8,000 nucleotides of DNA from Burkholderiales bacterium (GCA_005793295.1 SXSX01000065.1:1-8000); one strand, 5' to 3'. Positions 1 to 7,057 are shown, counted from the first letter of the stretch. Made by a program: numbers and translations. Notes: a model not told the origin generated them from the letters alone.

Positions 1-1467
1 GACTATGTGGGCACATCGCTGCTGCTGTGCGCTTTGGTGAGCGTGGGGGTGATCAGCATGGGCACGGTGTCTGCAGCGGCGGTCACGCTGTTTGACTTTC
101 CGATGCGCCGAAGCTTGGAATGGGCGTTGCTATTGCCCCTGGCCATGCCTGCTTACGTGGTGGCCTATGCCTACACCGACTACTTGCAATTCAGCGGCCC
201 GCTGCAAACCAGCATTCGCGCAGTGTTTGGTTTAGAAGGCCGCGTGTTTCCTGAAGTACGCAATGTGTGGGGTGCTGCCTGTGTTTTTACCCTCGCGCTT
301 TATCCGTATGTGTATTTGCTGGCCCGTACCGCGTTGTCCGAGCGTGCCAACCATTTGATGGAAGCGGCCCGCTTGCTGGGCGCCCCCCTGTCGCGCCGCA
401 TCCTATGCGTGGCCTTGCCTTTAGCGCGCCCTGCGATTGCGGCAGGCACGGCTTTGGCCTTGATGGAAACGCTGGCTGACTTTGGCGTGTCAAGCTACTT
501 CGGAATTCAAACCTTCACCGCCGGTATTTACAAAGCGTGGCTGGTGATGGACAACCGCTTTGCCGCTGCGCAGTTGGCTAGTTTTCTCTTAGTCGTGGTC
601 GTATTTTTGTTGACGGCCGAGCAACGTGCGCAATCGCGCTTGCGTTTTTCTATCGCACGTGTCAATCACCACGGCAGTGAATCGCAGCCCTTGAAGTTGC
701 ACGGTGTGTCTGCAGCTCTTGCGTGGACGCTTTGCGTGCTGCCCGTGATGTGCGGTTTTGTGTTGCCTGTGCTGTTTATGTTCCGCGCTTTGCTGCAAGG
801 TGACGGTGTAATGGATTTACCTTGGTCACGCTTTGTTCAATGGTCGCTCACCAGCGTGTCGTTGGGAGCCATGACGGCGCTGTTGGCGGTGGGTGCAGCT
901 TTGTTGCTAGCCGCACAAGCCCGCTTGCATCCCAACTGGCTCTCGCGCCAAGTCATAGGCGTAGTGACCTTGGGCTATGCCGTACCTGGCGCGGTGATTG
1001 TGGTGGGCTTGCTATTGCCCGTGGGATGGGTGCAAACCACGTGGCCCCAATCAGGCGTGGGCTTTTGGCTCACGGCCACAGTGCTGGGTTTGGTCTGGGC
1101 TTATCTTGTGCGTTTTATTGCTGTGGCTTTGCAGTCGGTGCAAAGCGGCTACGCGCGTGTGCCTGCCTCGCTAGACGACAGCGCACGCATGTTGGGCACA
1201 TCGGGCTTTTCATTGGCCAGTCGCGTGCATTGGCCCTTGCTGAAAAAGCCCGCCGCCGCTGCCGCGTTGCTGGTGCTGGTCGATGTGATGAAAGAGCTGC
1301 CCGCCACCTTGGTGCTGCGCCCCTTCAACACGGACACTTTGGCGGTGATGGCCTACCAACTGGCCCGCGATGAGCGCTTGGGCGAAGCCGCTTTGCCCTC
1401 GTTGGCCCTGGTGCTGGTGGGTTTGCTGCCTGTCATTTTGCTCAGCCGCACGCTGCGGCGCAACTGA
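1..1467 (+). CDS. fbpB: Ferric-iron ABC transporter permease, FbpB/SfuB type (5'-truncated)
   Basis: Inner-membrane permease of a Fe3+ importer; it would accept iron from the periplasmic binding protein and be driven by a separate ATPase not seen here. The frame is open to base 1, so the true start lies upstream; family members are usually somewhat over 500 residues, so a few tens of N-terminal residues are probably missing. The GTG at 7 is an internal valine. Counting from that codon (486 residues), the chain is almost entirely hydrophobic helices in two halves. Each half has the EAA loop that docks onto the ATPase: residues 119-138 (EAARLLGAPLSRR..ALP) and about 389-412 (LDDSARMLGTSG..WPLL). 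This duplicated BPD_transp_1 layout is typical of FbpB/SfuB. Iron specificity is inferred from the family and from the adjacent fbpA with its Fur-like site; another substrate is possible but unlikely. No terminator is visible after the stop. Confidence 0.9.
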   Translation, partial: DYVGTSLLLCALVSVGVISMGTVSAAAVTLFDFPMRRSLEWALLLPLAMPAYVVAYAYTDYLQFSGPLQTSIRAVFGLEGRVFPEVRNVWGAACVFTLALYPYVYLLARTALSERANHLMEAARLLGAPLSRRILCVALPLARPAIAAGTALALMETLADFGVSSYFGIQTFTAGIYKAWLVMDNRFAAAQLASFLLVVVVFLLTAEQRAQSRLRFSIARVNHHGSESQPLKLHGVSAALAWTLCVLPVMCGFVLPVLFMFRALLQGDGVMDLPWSRFVQWSLTSVSLGAMTALLAVGAALLLAAQARLHPNWLSRQVIGVVTLGYAVPGAVIVVGLLLPVGWVQTTWPQSGVGFWLTATVLGLVWAYLVRFIAVALQSVQSGYARVPASLDDSARMLGTSGFSLASRVHWPLLKKPAAAAALLVLVDVMKELPATLVLRPFNTDTLAVMAYQLARDERLGEAALPSLALVLVGLLPVILLSRTLRRN

Positions 1468-1497
1468 CAACGCGAGCGTAAACCTGTACTTTTCTAA

Positions 1498-1526
1498 AGG
1501 ACATTTGATCCAAATCAAATGATAAT
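1498..1526 (+). promoter_or_regulatory. Candidate sigma70 promoter of fbpA
   Basis: AGGACA at 1498-1503 matches 4 of 6 bases of the -35 consensus and GATAAT at 1521-1526 matches 5 of 6 bases of the -10 consensus, with 17 bases between them. Transcription would start near 1533, leaving a leader of roughly 47 bases before the fbpA ATG. The -10 lies inside the Fur-like palindrome, the expected arrangement for repression by occlusion. This is a motif match only; read-through from the permease gene could also supply transcript. Confidence 0.45.
1502..1521. repeat. Perfect 8-bp inverted repeat upstream of fbpA
   Basis: CATTTGAT at 1502-1509 and its exact complement ATCAAATG at 1514-1521 are separated by four bases (CCAA). 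A third copy, CATTTGAT, lies at 1533-1540, so the middle copy can pair with either neighbour. No T-run follows the first hairpin, so it does not look like an intrinsic terminator for the permease gene. It more likely marks a protein-binding site or part of an extended Fur-binding region. Confidence 0.7.
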
Positions 1527-1540
1527 GATTCGCATTTGAT
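1514..1540. promoter_or_regulatory. Fur box (ferric uptake regulator operator)
   Basis: The core TGATAAT-G-ATTCGCA (1520-1534) matches 12 of 14 specified bases of the 7-1-7 Fur motif TGATAATnATTATCA. It sits in a 27-base imperfect palindrome centred on 1527: the outer arms ATCAAATG and CATTTGAT are perfect and 22 of 26 positions are symmetric. It lies about 40 bases before the fbpA start and overlaps the candidate -10. By analogy with known Fur regulation, Fe2+-Fur would bind here and shut off fbpA in iron-replete cells. Confidence 0.85.
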
Positions 1541-1579
1541 GTAGACTTCCTTCAAGTATTTTTAACTTGGAGTCCCCTC

Positions 1580-2635
1580 ATGCGTGGCACCCTCGCGGTT
1601 TTATCCGTGGCAATTTCTGCTGTTACCGCTGGCTTATTCAGCCCGTCGGCCTCTGCCAACGAGCAAGTCATCAACCTCTACTCAGCCCGTCACTACCCCA
1701 CCGACGAAGCGCTTTACAGCGACTTCACCAACGCCACCGGTATCAAAATCAACCGCGTCGACTCCGACGATGCAGGCATCATCGCCCGCCTCAAAGCCGA
1801 AGGCAGTGCATCACCCGCTGATGTGATCTTGTTGGTGGACGCCGCCCGTTTGTGGAAGGGCGAAGTGGACGGTATGTTCTTGCCCGTCAAGTCCAAAACC
1901 TTGGAAACTGCCATTCCTTCGCAGCTGCGCTCTAAACCCACCGACGACGGCACCGCTTGGTTTGGCTTATCCACCCGGGCTCGCGTGGTGGTTTACGACA
2001 AGCTCAAAATCAAACGCGAAGATGTGGACACCTATGAAGAATTGGGCGACCCCAAAAACAAAGGCAAGCTGTGCATCCGCTCTGGCTCGCACCCCTACAA
2101 CCTGAGCCTGTTTGGCGCGATGACCGAACACCTCGGCCCAGCCACTACTGAAAGCTGGCTCAAAGGCATGGTCAACAACATGGCCCGCGCACCCAAAGGC
2201 GGTGACACCGACCAAATCAAGGCCGTGGCCAGCGGCGAGTGCGGCATTGCGGTCACCAACACTTATTACTTGGCGCGCTTGATGCGCTCGACCAACCCCG
2301 CCGACAAAGCGGTGGCTGAGCGTGTGGGCGTGGTGTTTCCCAACCAACAAAGCTGGGGCACGCACGTGAACGTGGCCGGCGGTGCAGTGGCGCGTTATTC
2401 CAAGAACCAAGCGAATGCCATGAAGTTTTTGGAATACCTTGTCAGCCCTGAAGCGCAAAACCACTTTGCCAACGGCAACAACGAATGGCCCGTGGTCAAA
2501 GGCATGAAAATTGACAACCCAGCCCTCCAAGCCATGACGGGCGGAAGTTTTAAAAGTGAGCTCGTACCGATTCGTATCGTAGGGATGAATCAAATCAAGG
2601 TGCAACAAATGTTGGACCGTGTGGGGTTTAAGTAA
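1580..2635 (+). CDS. fbpA: Periplasmic ferric-iron binding protein, FbpA/FutA family
   Basis: Exported substrate-binding protein that captures Fe3+ in the periplasm and delivers it to the FbpB permease. It has 351 residues, normal for the family. Residues 1-26 form a signal peptide with a hydrophobic stretch and a likely cut after ASA (26/27). The mature chain is a class-II (transferrin-like) binding protein. Candidate iron ligands are Y39 in RHY (37-39), Y173 in HPYN, and the tyrosine pair Y229-Y230 in TNTYYLAR, the hallmark of FbpA/FutA. The spacing and the RHY motif resemble the FutA branch, where iron is held mainly by tyrosines. The only two cysteines, C165 and C221, each lie just before a ligand segment and could form a disulfide. 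The start is supported by TTGGAG at 1567-1572, seven bases before the ATG. A Fur-like site and candidate promoter lie directly upstream. Function is confident; Fe3+ over another metal is a family-based inference. Confidence 0.95.
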   Translation: MRGTLAVLSVAISAVTAGLFSPSASANEQVINLYSARHYPTDEALYSDFTNATGIKINRVDSDDAGIIARLKAEGSASPADVILLVDAARLWKGEVDGMFLPVKSKTLETAIPSQLRSKPTDDGTAWFGLSTRARVVVYDKLKIKREDVDTYEELGDPKNKGKLCIRSGSHPYNLSLFGAMTEHLGPATTESWLKGMVNNMARAPKGGDTDQIKAVASGECGIAVTNTYYLARLMRSTNPADKAVAERVGVVFPNQQSWGTHVNVAGGAVARYSKNQANAMKFLEYLVSPEAQNHFANGNNEWPVVKGMKIDNPALQAMTGGSFKSELVPIRIVGMNQIKVQQMLDRVGFK

Positions 2636-2675
2636 ACGGTATATTCGCCTCTTCCTTTGATGTGAATCGCCCCGC

Positions 2676-4805
2676 TTGACTTCTTTCCCCGCCCCCAACC
2701 TCCCCACCCAACTTGAAAAACGTGCCATAACGACGTTTGAAAACGTAGTAGGTAAAACAGCCAGTTTCCGTATTCGCCCAGGGCAACACGCCATGGCGCA
2801 GTGCATCGCTCAGACGCTCAGCCGTGCCGATCTAGGCGATTCAGACCAGCCCATCAAAGCTATTGCAGTGATTCAAGCTGGAACTGGCGTTGGCAAATCG
2901 GCCGCTTACGCCAGCACTGCCATTGCCATGGCCTTAGAGCGCAAAACACGCGTGCTGATTTCCACCGCTACCGTGGCGCTGCAAGAACAGCTCATGCAAA
3001 AAGACCTGCCCGCCTTAGCCGCAGTGATGGAGCAGCCCTTTGTCTATGCTTTGGCCAAAGGCCGCGGGCGGTATGTTTGCAAGGTCAAACTCGAACGGCT
3101 GGTAGGTGTAGGGGGTACTGAAGAAGACCTGTTTGAAGAAGAGTTTCCAACCGCAGCGATGGCCACAGCAAGCCAAGAGGCCTTAGAAGAACGCCGCACT
3201 CGGATGGTTGAACACATGGCCCATCTCTTGGCCAACGCGCGGTGGGACGGCGACCGCGATAGCCTCAACGACACGCCTGACCCGAGCGATTGGGCGACCG
3301 TGGCCGCAGAGCGCCATACCTGTACCGCTCGCCATTGCCCGCGCTACCGCGAATGCAGTTACTACACGGCACGCACGCAACTGGCCGAAGCCAATGTGAT
3401 CGTCGCCAACCATGATTTGGTACTCGCTTCGTTGGGAATGAAAACCCTGCCCGAGTTAGACAATTGTTTGGTGGTGTTTGACGAAGGTCATCATCTTCCC
3501 GCCGTGGCCTTGGACCAATTTAGCAGCGCGATGGATCTAACCAGCCTGCGTTGGCTCGATAAATTACCCAAAATTTTGCAAGACGTGAGCAACGCGTTGC
3601 AACTGGTGTTAACTGAAGACGTCAGCACCGTTGCAAGCCAACTGAAAGTTGCACTCAACCAACTTGCCCGCCTCGCGCTTGACCTGGTTCATGCCAGCAC
3701 CCAAGGCAAAGATGGAACGCTGCGTTTTTCCCATGGCGTTTTGCCAGAGGTGATGACGGAACCGGTGCACTTGATTCATACGCAAGCCCTTGGCTTGTCT
3801 AAAGCACTTGAAGCACTTGGGGCAGAAGTTAAAAACGTGGCAAAAGAAGACCCCAGTCAGGGCCTTCAATGCGCCCAGCTTTACGCCAAACTCGGCGCAT
3901 TGGCGCCTAAGCTTGCCAGCGTGGTCTCTACCACCGAACTTCTGCTTGAGCACGGCGAACAACCGCTTGCGAAATGGCTGCAATGCCAAAGCGAGAGCGG
4001 CTTCTTGGTCCTCTCAGCCCACGCATGTCCCATGGTTCCAGGCGACTTGTTGCGGCAATTTTTATGGAGTCAAGTCCGCGCTGCGGTGGTGACTTCGGCG
4101 TCGCTTACCAGTTGCGGAAGTTTTGATTACTTTTTACAAGAAGCGGGCTTGTCCAACAACGCCAACGTGACCACATTGGAAGTAGAAAGCCCCTTTGACT
4201 ACGCGGCTCAAGGCACGCTCACGGTGGTTCACACCTTAGCTGAGCCTAAAAATGCAGACGCCTATACGGCGGAGATGGTGGGCTATTTGATGCAAGACCT
4301 GGCAAAAGTAGAGCGCGGCGCCCTCGTTTTGTTCACCTCAAGGGCACAAATGCGTTCTGCTATTGACGCCGTACCCTCGGCTTTGCGCGAAGGGGTCTTG
4401 GTTCAAGGCGTGATGTCAAGAGCGCGGTTGATCGCAACCCATACGGCACGCATAGAGTCTGGCTTTGCTTCTATCTTGTTTGGCTTGCAGTCGTTTGGCG
4501 AAGGCTTGGATTTACCAGGTGCCCTGTGTGAAACCGTTTTTATTGCCAAGCTGCCTTTTGCACCACCCTCAGACCCTGTTGACGAAGCCCGCGCCGAATG
4601 GCTGAAAAAGATGGGGCGTGATCCTTTCAATGAACTGGTCATTCCCGCAACTGGAATCAAACTATTGCAATGGACTGGCCGCGCCATTCGCACCGAAGAA
4701 GACCGCGCCCAGGTGATTTGCTATGACAAGCGCCTGATCCTTCAAAGCTACGGCAAGCGCATGCTCCAAGGCTTACCGCCGTACCAGTTTTTACAGCGAC
4801 GCTAA
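2676..4805 (+). CDS. dinG: DinG-type ATP-dependent DNA helicase with Fe-S cluster
   Basis: Superfamily 2 (XPD/DinG-like) 5'-3' helicase that unwinds structured or damaged DNA, acting in the cytoplasm. From the TTG start it is 709 residues, close to E. coli DinG. In order: a Q-motif-like region (FRIRPGQ, 31-37), Walker A GTGVGKS (69-75), four probable 4Fe-4S cysteines (C135, C216, C221, C227), NHD (245-247), Walker B DEGH (269-272), then TSASL (473-477), LFTS (552-555), FGEGLD (607-612) and motif VI QWTGRAIR (665-672). Walker B reads DEGH rather than the common DEAH. The start is unusual: an in-frame TGA lies at 2658-2660, and TTG at 2676 is the only common start codon before the Q-motif. The next ATG (2793) falls after that motif and would remove it. 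No good Shine-Dalgarno is visible. The gene lies 40 bases after fbpA with no obvious terminator, so partial co-transcription is possible. The paralogue YoaA is an alternative name. Confidence 0.92.
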   Translation: MTSFPAPNLPTQLEKRAITTFENVVGKTASFRIRPGQHAMAQCIAQTLSRADLGDSDQPIKAIAVIQAGTGVGKSAAYASTAIAMALERKTRVLISTATVALQEQLMQKDLPALAAVMEQPFVYALAKGRGRYVCKVKLERLVGVGGTEEDLFEEEFPTAAMATASQEALEERRTRMVEHMAHLLANARWDGDRDSLNDTPDPSDWATVAAERHTCTARHCPRYRECSYYTARTQLAEANVIVANHDLVLASLGMKTLPELDNCLVVFDEGHHLPAVALDQFSSAMDLTSLRWLDKLPKILQDVSNALQLVLTEDVSTVASQLKVALNQLARLALDLVHASTQGKDGTLRFSHGVLPEVMTEPVHLIHTQALGLSKALEALGAEVKNVAKEDPSQGLQCAQLYAKLGALAPKLASVVSTTELLLEHGEQPLAKWLQCQSESGFLVLSAHACPMVPGDLLRQFLWSQVRAAVVTSASLTSCGSFDYFLQEAGLSNNANVTTLEVESPFDYAAQGTLTVVHTLAEPKNADAYTAEMVGYLMQDLAKVERGALVLFTSRAQMRSAIDAVPSALREGVLVQGVMSRARLIATHTARIESGFASILFGLQSFGEGLDLPGALCETVFIAKLPFAPPSDPVDEARAEWLKKMGRDPFNELVIPATGIKLLQWTGRAIRTEEDRAQVICYDKRLILQSYGKRMLQGLPPYQFLQRR

Positions 4806-5165
4806 TCAGTTATTTTTCACCGTCTCTACGCAGGCGCCTTGCGAAGAAGCCACCCCGCGAAAGTCACTCGTCCAAAGCAAGGCTTGGGTATGAATCTGGA
4901 TGCGTTCGTTGTCTAAGGCTGTCATAACAACGGGGCCAGCCATTGAAAAAGTGTAAACCGGCAAGCCATCGATATGAACAGAAACAGGCTGACTGTTTTG
5001 GTATTGAATATCGACCTGACGATTCCAAATACTTCGCGTAGGAAGGTAAAAAGCCGCACACGTGAACTGTTTTATTTTCACTGTGCTTGCAGTTGCGACA
5101 GGGTTACCAACCAGCGATGAGGCCGCTACTGCTAAAACTAGAATCAACAGACGCGTCCATCGCAT
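4806..5165 (-). CDS. Small exported protein of unknown function
   Basis: I do not recognise the family. It has 119 residues. It opens with MRWTR and a hydrophobic stretch (about residues 6-20), then a plausible signal peptidase site after VATA (26/27), so the product is probably periplasmic or secreted. The mature part is about 93 residues, polar, rich in short beta-like segments, with just two cysteines (C36 and C112) near its ends that could form a disulfide. I chose the ATG at 5165 because the signal peptide begins there; a longer frame starting at 5234 would overlap the kinase gene and bury the signal sequence. No Shine-Dalgarno is visible before this ATG. It starts 11 bases after the kinase stop, so it is probably the third gene of the fpr operon, perhaps translated by coupling. 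Its TGA stop directly abuts the dinG stop on the other strand. Confidence 0.75.
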   Translation of the reverse strand: MRWTRLLILVLAVAASSLVGNPVATASTVKIKQFTCAAFYLPTRSIWNRQVDIQYQNSQPVSVHIDGLPVYTFSMAGPVVMTALDNERIQIHTQALLWTSDFRGVASSQGACVETVKNN

Positions 5166-5176
5166 AGTTTTAAAAT

Positions 5177-6175
5177 TTACGCGGTTGTAAATTTTTGAAC
5201 TAGGTTGTCCACCGATTTTTGCGATAAGCGGCAACCGTACTGCGATACCACCTGCGCCGCAGCCAAGTTACCTAAAGCGGCAGCCTTTGCCGTGCTCTGG
5301 CCATGGGTCACGGCGTATAAAAATGCGCCTGCAAACATATCGCCTGCGCCATTGCTGTCAATGGCTTTCACTGGCGTAGCAGCCACCGTGGTGATGCGTT
5401 CGCCTTCAATCACCAGGCATCCTTTGGCGCTGCGCGTTAAGCACACCACCCGCGCCAAAGCGGCGATTTTTTTACACACCACGTCAAGATTCGTTTCGCC
5501 AAACCACACTTGCGCTTCTTCTTCGTTGCAAAACAAATAATCCACCCCGTCGCCAACCATTGCCTCGACCCCAGGTCGGCAAAAGTTGATCATGCTCATG
5601 TCGCTCAGAGTCACAGCCAAGGCCACACCCGCTTTGCGCGCAATGTCCCGGCCTTGCAAAGCTGCCTCTAAGCCTGTGGGCGACGCTGCCAAATAGCCCT
5701 CCATGTAATACACCTTGGAGCGCGCGATGTCATGGGGGTGAAGCGCTGAATGGTCCAACTCCGCGGTGGCTCCCAAAAACGTGCTCATGCTGCGTTCGGC
5801 ATCCGGCGTGACCATCACGATACAGCTTCCAGTTTGTCCCGGTGCGGGCGGAGTGTGCGTCAGATTCGTGGACACGCCATGCGCCACCAAATCTTCACGG
5901 TAGAAATCACCCAAGTCATCATGCGCCACGCGACAAGAGTAAAACGCCTTTCCGCCCAACTGCGCTAAGGCGACGACGGTATTTCCCGCTGAGCCCCCAC
6001 CGGTTTTACGGGCGTGTAGTCCTTGCATGTGGTGCAAAAGTTCGGCGCGACGGGGCGCGTCGATCAAGGTCATATGGCGTTTTTCGACGCCCGCCGACTT
6101 TAAAAGTTCGTCGGAGACTTCGTATTCAGAATCGACTAAGGCGTTCCCAATGGCGTAAAGATCGTAGGTGGTCAT
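5177..6175 (-). CDS. PfkB-family kinase, adenosine kinase-like
   Basis: Cytoplasmic ribokinase/PfkB-fold enzyme that transfers a phosphate from ATP to a sugar or nucleoside hydroxyl. It has 332 residues, normal for the family. The N-terminal GNALVD (10-15) and GGGSAGN (59-65, PfkB signature 1) contribute to substrate binding; CNEEE (216-220) corresponds to the family's N-x-x-E region; DSNGAGD (273-279, signature 2) holds the anion hole and the probable catalytic base D279. Signature 2 usually reads DTxGAGD, so S274 replaces the usual threonine. Related proteobacterial proteins are commonly labelled adenosine kinase, but motifs alone cannot separate adenosine from ribose, fructose or other substrates, so I leave the symbol blank. 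It starts 3 bases after the fpr stop, with a weak GCAGAG (6185-6190) nine bases upstream, which indicates co-transcription and likely translational coupling with fpr. Class is confident, substrate is not. Confidence 0.9.
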   Translation of the reverse strand: MTTYDLYAIGNALVDSEYEVSDELLKSAGVEKRHMTLIDAPRRAELLHHMQGLHARKTGGGSAGNTVVALAQLGGKAFYSCRVAHDDLGDFYREDLVAHGVSTNLTHTPPAPGQTGSCIVMVTPDAERSMSTFLGATAELDHSALHPHDIARSKVYYMEGYLAASPTGLEAALQGRDIARKAGVALAVTLSDMSMINFCRPGVEAMVGDGVDYLFCNEEEAQVWFGETNLDVVCKKIAALARVVCLTRSAKGCLVIEGERITTVAATPVKAIDSNGAGDMFAGAFLYAVTHGQSTAKAAALGNLAAAQVVSQYGCRLSQKSVDNLVQKFTTA

Positions 6176-6178
6176 GGT

Positions 6179-6955
6179 TTATTGCTCTGCAAAAGCGCGT
6201 TCGATGACAAAGTCGCCCTGTTTGGTGGTGTTGCCTTCCATAAAACTCCGCTTTTCCAGCATGTGTTTTAAGTCGCGCAACATTCCAGGGCTGCCGCACA
6301 ACATAACACGGTCATGGGCGGGATCCAGTGGGGGTAAGCCCAAATCTATTTGGAGCTTACCTGAATCCAGTAACTCGGTAATGCGGCCTTGGTTTTTATA
6401 AGGCTCGCGCGTGACGGTCGGGTAGTACAGCATTTGGGCACTGACCATATCGCCCAAAAACTCATGTTCAGGCAAGTCGTGGGTCAGGTATTCGTTGTAA
6501 GCCAACTCGGCCACTTCACGAACCCCATGCACCAAGATCACTTTTTCAAACCGCTCATAGGTCGCTGGATCGCGCACGATACTTAAAAACGGCGCTACGC
6601 CCGTTCCGGTTCCAAAAAGATAGAGGTTTTTGCCTTTGAGCAGGTAATCGATCAGCAAAGTTCCCGTAGGTTTTTTGCCAACCACGATTTTGTCGCCGAC
6701 TTGGATGTGCTGTAAGCGCGAGGTGAGTGGGCCGTCTTGTACTTTGATACTTAAAAACTCGAGATGTTCTTCGTAGTTGGCGCTGGCAATGCTGTATGCC
6801 CGAAGCAATGGCTTACCCGTTTCAGTGCGAAGGCCGATCATGGTGAAGTGGCCGTTGGAGAAGCGCAAACTGGTATCGCGGGTGGTGGTAAAGCTAAATA
6901 ACCGGTCGGTCCAATGGTGAACGCTCAACACGGTTTCTTCCAAAAATGCACTCAT
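6179..6955 (-). CDS. fpr: Ferredoxin/flavodoxin--NADP+ reductase
   Basis: FAD enzyme that moves electrons between NADPH and ferredoxin or flavodoxin in the cytoplasm, feeding iron-sulfur and oxidative-stress repair reactions. From the ATG at 6955 it is 258 residues, matching the usual bacterial Fpr length. Visible motifs: FAD-binding RAYS (52-55) followed by IAS; KVQDGPLTSRL (71-81) for the FAD pyrophosphate; GTGTGVAPF (115-123) for NADP; CGSP (220-223) near the nicotinamide; and the C-terminal tail ending FVIERAFAEQ, resembling the extended tail of Pseudomonas-type FprA. The frame stays open to an ATG at 7015, but I prefer 6955: TAAGG at 6961-6965 sits five bases upstream and MSAFLEETV matches the usual family N-terminus. 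It is first in an operon with the kinase and the small exported protein. A candidate promoter lies about 75 bases upstream. Confidence 0.95.
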   Translation of the reverse strand: MSAFLEETVLSVHHWTDRLFSFTTTRDTSLRFSNGHFTMIGLRTETGKPLLRAYSIASANYEEHLEFLSIKVQDGPLTSRLQHIQVGDKIVVGKKPTGTLLIDYLLKGKNLYLFGTGTGVAPFLSIVRDPATYERFEKVILVHGVREVAELAYNEYLTHDLPEHEFLGDMVSAQMLYYPTVTREPYKNQGRITELLDSGKLQIDLGLPPLDPAHDRVMLCGSPGMLRDLKHMLEKRSFMEGNTTKQGDFVIERAFAEQ

Positions 6956-6980
6956 GGGGGCCTTAAAGAGAGTCAACAAC

Positions 6981-6991
6981 GCCACTGTGGC
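6981..6991. repeat. Short perfect palindrome in the fpr leader
   Basis: GCCAC-T-GTGGC is a perfect 5-bp inverted repeat around one base, in the untranslated leader of fpr roughly 25-35 bases before its ATG. It could be a small operator or a weak RNA hairpin. It is short enough to be chance, and no regulator family is recognised. Confidence 0.3.
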
Positions 6992-7028
6992 AAACCCTAG
7001 AGTGTAAAACCTCACGCCTTCGCTTCGC

Positions 7029-7057
7029 GTTATATGGTTATAGGCCTAGGTTTTTAA
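7029..7057 (-). promoter_or_regulatory. Candidate sigma70 promoter of the fpr operon
   Basis: On the minus strand TTAAAA (7057-7052) matches 4 of 6 bases of the -35 consensus and TATAAC (7034-7029) matches 5 of 6 bases of the -10 consensus, with 17 bases between. Transcription would begin near 7022, giving a leader of about 67 bases before fpr. It overlaps an inverted repeat (GGTTA at 7036-7040, TAACC at 7055-7059) around the palindrome TAGGCCTA (7041-7048), which could be a regulator site. Motif match only. Confidence 0.5.

Noticed and set aside
822..1373. 183-codon plus-strand frame inside the permease gene
   Set aside because: Out of frame with the well-supported permease, cysteine- and arginine-rich, with no domain; a shadow frame.
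1502..1521. Intrinsic terminator for the permease gene
   Set aside because: The 8-bp stem is AT-rich and is not followed by a run of T, so termination is not supported.
1967..2806. Long open frame (279 codons) on the minus strand, antisense to fbpA
   Set aside because: It lies opposite a clearly functional fbpA and runs into the dinG start, has no recognisable domain and a histidine/arginine-rich composition typical of antisense shadows.
5166..5234. Longer start for the small exported protein
   Set aside because: It would overlap the kinase 3' end by 58 bases and place 23 polar residues before the signal peptide.
6956..7015. 20-residue N-terminal extension of Fpr starting at the ATG at 7015
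   Set aside because: The 6955 start has a good ribosome site and gives the normal family length and N-terminus. The extension would look like a signal sequence, unexpected for a cytoplasmic reductase.
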